Assembly: GCA_026197195.1 (NCBI GenBank)
Contig: JAPHUG010000432.1
Coordinates: 1-6,905 of the forward strand
Length of the DNA: 6,905 bases
Reading direction: 5' to 3'
From: Sedimenticola sp.
GTDB taxonomy: Bacteria; Pseudomonadota; Gammaproteobacteria; Chromatiales; Chromatiaceae
Below the pieces are notes generated by a model, which saw nothing but the letters and a program-made list of their open reading frames with translations, made no database searches and had not been told where the DNA came from. A program made the position numbers and the translations under genes. Below are positions 1-5,128 of the stretch, piece after piece. Every line of letters starts with the position of its first letter. The first letter of the stretch is position 1.

Positions 1-524
1 ACCAGTGAAAGGATGATATCGATATCATGGATCATCAGATCCGAGACCACATCCACATCCGTGGCCCGCTCAACAAAGCCACCCATACGATGGGCCTCAA
101 TAAACCGCGGCTTATTGATACGATCAGCCAGGGCCATGACGCCCGCATTAAAGCGCTCGAGGTGACCAATCTGCAAAATAACCCCAGCCTCCTTCGCCAG
201 CCGGACAATCTCCCTGCCCTGCTCAACACTGGAGGCTATCGGCTTCTCCAGCAGCATATGGACGCCGGCCTGAAGAAAAGGCCTTGCCTCGTCAAGGTGG
301 AATGAGGTGGGAACAACGATACTGACCGCATCCACCTGACCCAGCAGGTCACTGCTGTGAGCAAAAGCCGGACAGCCACACTCATCCGCGACCTTGGCAG
401 CGGTGTCGGCATTAACATCCACCACGCCGACCAACTCTACATTGTCCATTCGGGAATAGATCAGCGCATGAAAGCGCCCCAGATAACCGACCCCAACAAC
501 GCCCACACGCAATTTTTCACTCAT
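1..524 (-). CDS. Gfo/Idh/MocA family oxidoreductase, GnnA-like (partial, C-terminus outside window)
   Basis: The first 174 residues of a NAD(P)-dependent sugar oxidoreductase are present; the gene runs off the left edge. I read the frame directly from the minus strand, starting MSEKLRVGVVGVGYLGRFHA. The Rossmann dinucleotide loop GVGYLGRFH is at residues 11-19, with an acidic Asp36 at the end of beta-2 (VGVVDVN) that favours NAD. The family EKP motif is at 93-95, followed by GHLERFN (120-126) and DLMIHDIDIIL (162-172), where the His-Asp pair is catalytic-region sequence. The GHLERFN and DLMIHDIDI wording is what I associate with GnnA, which oxidises the 3-OH of UDP-GlcNAc in lipid A biosynthesis, and with homologues near lpx genes. 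That specific role is inference, because no gnnB or lpx gene is visible. The start is set by the Rossmann strand; the upstream Shine-Dalgarno sequence is poor. Family call is secure, substrate is not. Confidence 0.85.
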   Translation of the reverse strand, partial: MSEKLRVGVVGVGYLGRFHALIYSRMDNVELVGVVDVNADTAAKVADECGCPAFAHSSDLLGQVDAVSIVVPTSFHLDEARPFLQAGVHMLLEKPIASSVEQGREIVRLAKEAGVILQIGHLERFNAGVMALADRINKPRFIEAHRMGGFVERATDVDVVSDLMIHDIDIILSL

Positions 525-630
525 TAGACACCCGAACTTGACTCAGAACTGTTCGCTTATAGTACTACGAACCTGAAAACCGGGCGATTTTAAACCATTC
601 TGCGTCAAGAAGGCATTGGCCAGAACAGAA

Positions 631-792
631 TCAGAGCCGCTGTTCGCTGTAGGAATGACCCGGATCAACTGAACGGGTGTGATCCAGCAGGTGATAGTGA
701 ATCGTCACTGTAGCCAACAGGGCCAGACCTACCAGCGACAACAGGATAAGAAGGAAGTCAGGCTTACGCCGGGAATGATAAGTTCGTAACAT
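631..792 (-). CDS. small single-pass membrane protein, 53 aa, unknown function
   Basis: A short reading frame encodes 53 residues, beginning MLRTYHSRRKPD and ending GHSYSEQRL before a TGA stop. The N-terminus is basic (R3, R8, R9, K10). A hydrophobic run of Leu, Ile, Val and Ala at about residues 13-31 is long enough for one membrane span. A polar, His-containing tail follows (IHYHLLDHTRS). By the positive-inside rule the N-terminus should be cytoplasmic and the C-terminal tail of about 20 residues periplasmic. The strongest evidence that it is translated is the ribosome binding site AGGGAGGTG (797-805), with six bases between GGAGG and the ATG. It lies on the same strand as, and between, the ankyrin gene (199-base gap) and the oxidoreductase (106-base gap), so co-transcription is possible but not shown. 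I do not recognise the family. Confidence 0.65.
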   Translation of the reverse strand: MLRTYHSRRKPDFLLILLSLVGLALLATVTIHYHLLDHTRSVDPGHSYSEQRL

Positions 793-796
793 GCAG

Positions 797-805
797 CACC
801 TCCCT
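797..805 (-). promoter_or_regulatory. strong Shine-Dalgarno site of the 53-aa membrane protein gene
   Basis: Read on the minus strand the site is AGGGAGGTG, followed by CTGC and then the ATG at 792-790. It pairs almost completely with the 16S anti-Shine-Dalgarno tail and has an optimal spacer. It is the best ribosome binding site in the window and is the main reason for calling such a short gene. Confidence 0.7.
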
Positions 806-943
806 CTTAGTCAAGTTTCCTGTTTGAAAAAGAGAGTTAATATAGAGAGAACACAACGATAGAGTGGCTCAATAGCTTGGCGCTGGAGTTGAACTCAATC
901 ACACCTCAGGTATGAGGCATCGGCAAGTAACATAAATGAGATT

Positions 944-957
944 TCCGGCACGCCGGA
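944..957. repeat. short perfect inverted repeat downstream of the ankyrin gene
   Basis: TCCGG and CCGGA flank CACG, giving a GC-rich 5-bp stem with a 4-base loop, 35 bases past the ankyrin stop codon. On the minus strand the following bases (AATCTCATTTATG) contain no convincing T-run. It could be a weak transcription end for the ankyrin mRNA or merely chance. The rest of the gap 793-991 shows no other structure I can support. Confidence 0.25.
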
Positions 958-991
958 TAGTGACCTGTACCACAAAACACCCTGAACCAGA

Positions 992-1453
992 TCACTCAGC
1001 TGCCGCTTCTTCTTCCTTGGCCCCTGCGGCCTCCAACTGCTTGACTACCAGCGTATGCTGACCCATTGTTGCGCGTTTGAGTGCCCCCACTCCCGCTTTG
1101 TTCTTCAGATTAACATCAGCACCAGCCTGGATCAGGGTGGTAACGGCTGTCAGGTGGCCGAATGCGGCCGCATCCATAATGGCACTATTGCCCGCCTCAT
1201 CCACGGCATTGACATCCGCACCCGCCGCCAGCAGTGCCTTGATGGTTCGAGCATTACCGTTAAAAGCCGCCAGCAGCAAGGCCGGCCGGCCTACGCTGTT
1301 TTTGGCATTGGCATCAGCACCTTGGGCCAGCAGAGATTTGACTTGCAGTTCCTGCCCCTGAGCCGCAGCGGCCAGCAAAAACTGATTGGGCTCGGCTGAC
1401 CATGCAGTGGTCGAGATAAAGCAGAACAGTAACAAGAGCAGTCGCATATTCAT
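992..1453 (-). CDS. exported ankyrin-repeat protein
   Basis: The product is 153 residues, with a signal peptide followed almost entirely by ankyrin repeats. Residues 1-20 have a basic start (MNMR), a Leu-rich core and a probable Sec cleavage near AWSA/EP. No lipobox fits the lone Cys11, so a soluble periplasmic protein is expected. Ankyrin units lie at about 23-53 (capping repeat), 55-86, 88-119 and 121-148, each with the loop signature GADVNAxD or a variant. The tail is acidic and Ala-rich (KEEEAAAE). Ankyrin repeats are protein-binding scaffolds; the partner is unknown. I chose the ATG at 1453 because an AGGA lies nine bases upstream. The in-frame ATG at 1462 (three residues longer) has that AGGA directly against it with no spacer. 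The gene is divergent from apaG. Confidence 0.85.
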   Translation of the reverse strand: MNMRLLLLLFCFISTTAWSAEPNQFLLAAAAQGQELQVKSLLAQGADANAKNSVGRPALLLAAFNGNARTIKALLAAGADVNAVDEAGNSAIMDAAAFGHLTAVTTLIQAGADVNLKNKAGVGALKRATMGQHTLVVKQLEAAGAKEEEAAAE

Positions 1454-1480
1454 TGGCAACATTCCTGGAAAACGGGTTTG

Positions 1481-1569
1481 TTTCAGATACTTGTAATACC
1501 CTATTCAGCGACCGGATATCTATTATCTGAAGCTGTCATACTATCGGGTACGCTGCGCTTTCAGATAAA
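1481..1569. repeat. three TTCAGATA motifs, two forming a 9-bp dyad, between divergent genes
   Basis: TTTCAGATAC occurs at 1481-1490 and TTTCAGATAA at 1560-1569 on the plus strand. The same motif lies inverted at 1523-1531 (TTATCTGAA). The second and third copies make a perfect 9-bp inverted repeat with a 28-base centre, extendable by two pairs past a one-base bulge. A weaker relative (ACAGATAG) lies at 1591-1598. The cluster fills most of the 155-base gap between the ankyrin gene and apaG, where promoters for both genes must lie. A shared operator is a reasonable inference. Chance is not excluded in this AT-richer gap. A TATTAT at 1521-1526 could be a -10 box for the plus strand but lacks a good -35. 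Confidence 0.4.
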
Positions 1570-1608
1570 CTGTGTCCGTTAACCGAACATACAGATAGTA
1601 ACCAGATC

Positions 1609-1992
1609 ATGAGCAAACCAGAACAACATCGTATTGAAGTGGATGTCACCACGACCTATATTGAGGGCCAATCCAACCCTGAAGAGGACAACTATGTCTT
1701 CGCCTATACCATTACCATCCGCAATAGCGGCTCAGTCGGGGCACGTCTGATCAGCCGCCACTGGTTAATTACCGATGCGGATGGTGGAGTTCAAGAGGTG
1801 TTTGGCGAGGGCGTGGTCGGCCAACAGCCCTTTCTTCAGCCTGGCGAGGATTTCAGCTATACCAGCGGAACCAGCTTGCCCACACCGGTCGGGACCATGC
1901 AGGGTAGCTATCAAATGCGATCAGAAGAGGGGACGCATTTCGAGGCCCCTATCAAGCCTTTTTCGCTTGCCTTGCCGCACATTGTGCACTGA
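1609..1992 (+). CDS. apaG: ApaG protein
   Basis: The product is 127 residues, close to the usual length of about 125. ApaG is a single beta-sandwich domain of the fibronectin type III-like fold. Family blocks are plain: FAYTITIRNSG (30-40), LISRHWLITDADG (47-59), FGEGVVGQQPFLQPGEDFSYTSG (65-87) and GTMQGSYQM (94-102). The protein is named for its position beside apaH and has been linked to Co/Mg resistance phenotypes. Its biochemical activity is unsettled, and the same domain in eukaryotic F-box proteins acts in protein binding. The start codon precedes the first beta strand and has only a weak Shine-Dalgarno sequence. The stop is 16 bases before the DUF2238 gene, so the three genes to apaH are likely one operon. 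Unlike in E. coli, rsmA (ksgA) is not directly upstream; a divergent ankyrin gene occupies that place. Confidence 0.95.
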   Translation: MSKPEQHRIEVDVTTTYIEGQSNPEEDNYVFAYTITIRNSGSVGARLISRHWLITDADGGVQEVFGEGVVGQQPFLQPGEDFSYTSGTSLPTPVGTMQGSYQMRSEEGTHFEAPIKPFSLALPHIVH

Positions 1993-2008
1993 TTGAATAG
2001 AACACAGC

Positions 2009-2632
2009 ATGACCCTGACTAAACAGAGTGAACCCGCCATCCTGCTAGGGATTGTGGCGGCCTGCCTGCTGTATAGCGCAGTCGACCCGGTGGCAGACAG
2101 GTTCACCTGGTTTCTGGAGACCGTACCGGTGATGATAGGAATAGGGCTGCTGACCTGGACCCGTCGTCGTTTCCCCTTGACACGACTGCTTTATCAACTG
2201 CTCGCGCTGCACGCCCTGATTTTGATAATTGGTGGCCATTACACCTATGCCGAAGTCCCCCTGTTCAACTGGCTTCGAGACAGTTTTGACCTGTCTCGCA
2301 ACCACTATGACCGGATAGGACATCTGGCACAGGGTTTTATTCCGGCCATTTTGGCCCGGGAGATCCTGCTGCGACGATCCCCACTCCAGCGGGATGGCTG
2401 GTTACTCCTGGCTGTAACCAGTATTTGCCTGTCATTCTCTGCTTTTTATGAGATGATCGAGTGGTGGACCGCTCTGCTCAGTGAAGAGGCAGCAGAGGCG
2501 TTTCTTGGTACCCAGGGTGATGCCTGGGATACACAGTGGGATATGTTCCTGGCTCTCATTGGCGCCCTGTCTGCACAGCTATTACTCAGTCGCACCCATG
2601 ATAATCAACTTTCTGATCTACCAGTTAAATAG
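2009..2632 (+). CDS. DUF2238 (YjdF-type) inner membrane protein
   Basis: The product is 207 residues, the usual size for this family (E. coli YjdF is about 209). Roughly six hydrophobic segments are visible, at about 9-26, 33-50, 60-78, 107-122, 130-150 and 177-195, so it is an integral inner membrane protein. Family-diagnostic polar motifs are intact: NHYDRIGHLAQGF (97-109), FYEMIEWW (about 146-153) and FLGTQGDAWDTQWDM (about 165-179). These His, Asp, Glu and Trp residues are strongly conserved in DUF2238 and could form a metal or catalytic site, but no function is established to my knowledge. It sits between apaG (16-base gap) and apaH (8-base gap), almost certainly co-transcribed with them. 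That placement is unusual, because apaG and apaH are normally adjacent. The family call is firm; the function is unknown. Confidence 0.88.
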   Translation: MTLTKQSEPAILLGIVAACLLYSAVDPVADRFTWFLETVPVMIGIGLLTWTRRRFPLTRLLYQLLALHALILIIGGHYTYAEVPLFNWLRDSFDLSRNHYDRIGHLAQGFIPAILAREILLRRSPLQRDGWLLLAVTSICLSFSAFYEMIEWWTALLSEEAAEAFLGTQGDAWDTQWDMFLALIGALSAQLLLSRTHDNQLSDLPVK

Positions 2633-2640
2633 GATTTAAG

Positions 2641-3474
2641 ATGGCGCTGTACGCCATAGGTGACCTGCAGGGCTGTTACAAAGACCTGCAGCAACTGCTC
2701 AAAAAGATAGCATTCAAACCAGATCGAGACACGCTTTGGTTTGCCGGTGATCTGGTCAACCGTGGCCCGGAGTCGCTCAAAACCCTGCGCTTTGTTAAAA
2801 GCCTGGGCGAAAATGCTGTGGTGGTGCTGGGAAACCATGACCTCCACCTGATCGCCATGTCACAGGGGAACATGAAGCATGCCGAGAAAGATCACACCCT
2901 GCAGGAGATCCTCAAGGCAAAAGACCGGGATGATCTGCTCGATTGGCTGCGACACCGCCCGCTGATGCACCACAGTGAAGAATTGGGTTTTAGTCTGATC
3001 CATGCCGGACTGCCACCCCAATGGGACCTAGCCACCGCACGCCAATGTGCCGCCGAGGTGGAGAACACACTACGCAGCGATGCGATAACCGAGTTTTGCC
3101 TGAATATGTACGGCAACGAACCCAGGCGCTGGTCTGAATCACTCGAAGGGATAGAACGCCTGCGCTTCATCACCAACTGCTTCACACGACTGCGGTTTTG
3201 TGACAAGCAGGGCAATCTGGCTTTGCGTGAAAAAAATGCCCCGGGTCATCAGGCCTCAGGCTACCTGCCCTGGTTTGAGGTACCGAATCGCGCCAGCAGA
3301 GAGGAGCGTATCCTGTTTGGCCACTGGTCCACCCTGGGTTACCAGTCGAGTCACAATACCTGGTGCCTGGATACAGGCTGCCTCTGGGGAGGCAAGCTGA
3401 CTGCACTGCAGATACGGGGTGAAAAATCACCCAAACCGGTGCATATTTCCTGCCGAAGGTACAGAAAGCCCTAG
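2641..3474 (+). CDS. apaH: bis(5'-nucleosyl)-tetraphosphatase, symmetrical (ApaH)
   Basis: The product is 277 residues, the usual length. ApaH is a cytoplasmic metal-dependent phosphoesterase of the PPP/calcineurin superfamily. It cleaves Ap4A symmetrically to two ADP, limiting a stress alarmone, and also removes Np4 caps from RNA 5' ends. Signature blocks run in order: GDLQGC (7-12, Asp8 a metal ligand), GDLVNRGPESL (36-46), GNHDLHL (64-70, the phosphoesterase GNHD box) and HAGLPPQWD (121-129). The C-terminal ILFGHWSTLG and LDTGCLWGGKLT complete the metal site. The first box has Gln where E. coli has His (GDVHG); I recall GDLQG as common in pseudomonad ApaH, so this is probably not a defect. 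The start is supported by AGGA six bases before the ATG. The gene converges on folA, with 26 bases between stop codons. Confidence 0.96.
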   Translation: MALYAIGDLQGCYKDLQQLLKKIAFKPDRDTLWFAGDLVNRGPESLKTLRFVKSLGENAVVVLGNHDLHLIAMSQGNMKHAEKDHTLQEILKAKDRDDLLDWLRHRPLMHHSEELGFSLIHAGLPPQWDLATARQCAAEVENTLRSDAITEFCLNMYGNEPRRWSESLEGIERLRFITNCFTRLRFCDKQGNLALREKNAPGHQASGYLPWFEVPNRASREERILFGHWSTLGYQSSHNTWCLDTGCLWGGKLTALQIRGEKSPKPVHISCRRYRKP

Positions 3475-3478
3475 CCGC

Positions 3479-3488
3479 CGGTTAACCG
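3479..3488. repeat. palindrome in the apaH/folA convergent gap
   Basis: CGGTTAACCG is a perfect 10-base palindrome lying between the apaH and folA stop codons. It has no loop and no flanking T-run on either strand, so it is not a standard intrinsic terminator. No better terminator is present in the 26-base gap, and transcripts from the two directions probably overlap here. Confidence 0.3.
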
Positions 3489-3500
3489 CTAACGACCTTG

Positions 3501-3998
3501 TTAAATCCTCTCCAGCGTCAGAAACGTATAATCGTATCTATTGCGCTCATCGGCTTGATGGTGGGCAGACTTGATCTCGCGCCATTGGTCTGCTTCGTAA
3601 GGCGGAAAATAGGCATCACCTTCAACCCGGGTATGCACACGGGTCAGGTAAAGGCGGTCCGCTGAGGGCAGCATTTGCTGGTACAAACGCGCACCCCCCA
3701 CCACCATCACCTCATCTACCTCACCGGCCGCCGCCAGTGCCTGCTCTATGGAGTGTACAACCTGACACCCTTCAGCCCGGTAAGCCGGATTTTGAGTGAT
3801 GACAATATGGGGCCGATCAGGTAACAACCCCGGGAGTGACTCCCAGGTCTTGCGCCCCATGACAATCGGCTTCCCTACGGTTAGTTTTTTGAAGTGCTGC
3901 AGATCTGCCGGCAGTCGCCAAGGTAGACTGTTTTCCCGGCCAATAACCCGACCTTCATCCATAGCGGCAATCAGTGAAATACGTGGTCTCTTTGTCAT
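3501..3998 (-). CDS. folA: dihydrofolate reductase
   Basis: From the chosen ATG the product is 165 residues (E. coli has 159). It reduces 7,8-dihydrofolate to tetrahydrofolate with NADPH in the cytoplasm and is the target of trimethoprim. Visible landmarks are the first strand ISLIAAMDEGRVIG (7-20), the Met20-loop/active-site stretch SLPWRLPADLQHF (24-36) with Asp32 equivalent to E. coli Asp27, GKPIVMGRKTWESLP for NADPH binding, VMVVGGARLY with the GG cofactor turn, and the closing YDYTFLTLER. The frame stays open to 4076, but those extra 26 residues precede the family start and look non-native. Two closer ATGs compete: 3998, preceded by AGGG at short spacing, and 4010, preceded by GGGGTGAT. 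I prefer 3998 because it lies nearest the first beta strand. The gene is divergent from the cyclodeaminase gene. Confidence 0.96.
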   Translation of the reverse strand: MTKRPRISLIAAMDEGRVIGRENSLPWRLPADLQHFKKLTVGKPIVMGRKTWESLPGLLPDRPHIVITQNPAYRAEGCQVVHSIEQALAAAGEVDEVMVVGGARLYQQMLPSADRLYLTRVHTRVEGDAYFPPYEADQWREIKSAHHQADERNRYDYTFLTLERI

Positions 3999-4030
3999 AG
4001 TCCCTATCATATCACCCCAATGAACTAAAC

Positions 4031-4059
4031 TTGACTCTATGAGCCGCCAAAAATAAAGA
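4031..4059 (+). promoter_or_regulatory. candidate sigma-70 promoter for the ornithine cyclodeaminase gene
   Basis: TTGACT (five of six consensus bases) lies at 4031-4036, and TAAAGA in an AT-rich run lies 17 bases further on at 4054-4059. Transcription would begin near 4066 and leave a leader of about 50 bases. The -10 box is poor, so this is only a candidate. I see no ArgR-type operator in the gap 3999-4117. Confidence 0.3.
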
Positions 4060-4117
4060 GAAACAATGGCCCACATCTGAGTACCGCAAGGGGAGGAACA
4101 AAAACGAGGTTGGCCGC

Positions 4118-5128
4118 ATGAAGTTAATCACTATCCCAGACCTGAAGGCGATGATTCGGCAGGTCGGCATCGACGCTTTTCTCCAGCAGACCCTCAACGC
4201 CCTTGAGGACGCCTTTGAACACTGGCATGAGTTCAGCAAATCACCCCGTCATGCCACCCACTACCCACAGGGCGTGATTGAATTAATGCCTTGCGCTAAC
4301 CGGGACTTTTACAGCTTCAAGTATGTCAACGGTCACCCCAAAAACACCCAGCAAGGCCGCCTGAGCGTGACGGCCGTCGGCCTGCTGGCAGAGACGGACT
4401 CTGGTTACCCTCTCATGATCAGTGAGATGACACTGCTCACCGCTATTCGCACGGCTGCCACAGGGGCCCTCGGGGCCAAACACCTGGCCCGACCGGAGAG
4501 TCACAGACTGGCCATCATTGGCACCGGCGCTCAGGCCGAGTTTCAGCTGATGGCCATGCAGCCATTATTCCCCATCACGCAGGTCACCTTTTATGATCCA
4601 GATCCACAGGCAATGGCGAAATTCGCCCGCAATCTGACAGGCAAGGTGGATTTAATCGCCTGTACCTCTATTGAGCAGGCGGTTGCAGAAGCCGATATCG
4701 TCATCACCGCAACCGCTGCCAAAAAACACAATCAGCTGATCACTACCGACATGCTGAAACCCGGCACACACATCAATGGTATGGGGGGAGACTGTCCGGG
4801 AAAGACAGAGCTCGACCCTGAGCTACTCACGCAGTGCAAAATCGTGGTGGAGTACCTGCCACAGAGTCGGGAAGAGGGTGAGATTCAGTTAATGAAGGAG
4901 CTGCCGGTCTATGCCGAGCTATGGGAGTTGGTCTGCGGACAAAAACCGGGGCGAGAGAACAGTGAAGAGCTGACCTTGTTTGACTGTGTCGGTTTTGCCT
5001 TGGAGGATTATGCCGTATTGCGCCAGGTCTATCAGTTGGCTTCAGACTTAGGCATCGGTGAAGAGGTTGAGCTGGTGCCATCGCTGGACAACCCCAAAGA
5101 TCTGTACGGTTTCCTGATGTCACCGTAG
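4118..5128 (+). CDS. ornithine cyclodeaminase (mu-crystallin family)
   Basis: The product is 336 residues. Ornithine cyclodeaminase converts L-ornithine to L-proline and ammonia using tightly bound NAD+, in the cytoplasm. Substrate-side residues line up with the Pseudomonas enzyme as I recall it: Glu55 (VIELMP), Lys68 (FYSFKYVNGHPKNT), Arg111 (TAIRTAATGALGAKHLA) and the catalytic Asp225 in GGDCPGKTEL (223-232). The nucleotide loop is IIGTGAQAEFQ (133-143), with Asp160 after beta-2. GGDCPGKTEL separates true cyclodeaminases from relatives such as alanine dehydrogenases and ketimine reductases. The C-terminus (NPKDLYGFLM) is also family-typical, so the stop position is native. The start follows GAGGT with an eight-base spacer; a stronger-looking purine tract at 4089-4098 has no start codon at proper distance. 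The convergent arginase gene overlaps its 3' end by 97 bases and supplies its substrate. Confidence 0.92.
   Translation: MKLITIPDLKAMIRQVGIDAFLQQTLNALEDAFEHWHEFSKSPRHATHYPQGVIELMPCANRDFYSFKYVNGHPKNTQQGRLSVTAVGLLAETDSGYPLMISEMTLLTAIRTAATGALGAKHLARPESHRLAIIGTGAQAEFQLMAMQPLFPITQVTFYDPDPQAMAKFARNLTGKVDLIACTSIEQAVAEADIVITATAAKKHNQLITTDMLKPGTHINGMGGDCPGKTELDPELLTQCKIVVEYLPQSREEGEIQLMKELPVYAELWELVCGQKPGRENSEELTLFDCVGFALEDYAVLRQVYQLASDLGIGEEVELVPSLDNPKDLYGFLMSP

Noticed and set aside
13..28. Perfect 16-base palindrome ATGATATCGATATCAT
   Set aside because: It lies inside the conserved HDIDII coding motif of the oxidoreductase, where alternating GAT and ATC codons create it. No regulatory reading is needed.
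27..418. Several open frames of 60-92 codons on both strands
   Set aside because: They are shadows of the oxidoreductase frame, which has clear Rossmann and EKP motifs; the shadow proteins have no recognisable features.
575..608. TTGACG followed by TTTAAAAT upstream of the oxidoreductase gene (minus strand), as a promoter
   Set aside because: The two boxes are only about ten bases apart, and nothing like a -10 lies 16-18 bases beyond TTGACG.
904..917. CCTCA-GGTA-TGAGG hairpin
   Set aside because: A 5-bp stem without a T-run or conserved context is expected by chance.
936..1050. Plus-strand frame starting at ATG 936
   Set aside because: It runs antisense into the ankyrin gene, has no ribosome binding site, and yields a composition typical of a shadow frame.
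1055..1399. Plus-strand frames of 94 and 114 codons opposite the ankyrin gene
   Set aside because: Antisense shadows of a repeat-rich, high-GC gene; the minus-strand product has a signal peptide and clear ankyrin repeats.
2641..2676. Gln in place of His in the first phosphoesterase box of ApaH, as a sign of inactivity
   Set aside because: All other metal-ligand boxes are intact, and I recall GDLQG as common in functional ApaH from pseudomonads, so it is a lineage variant.
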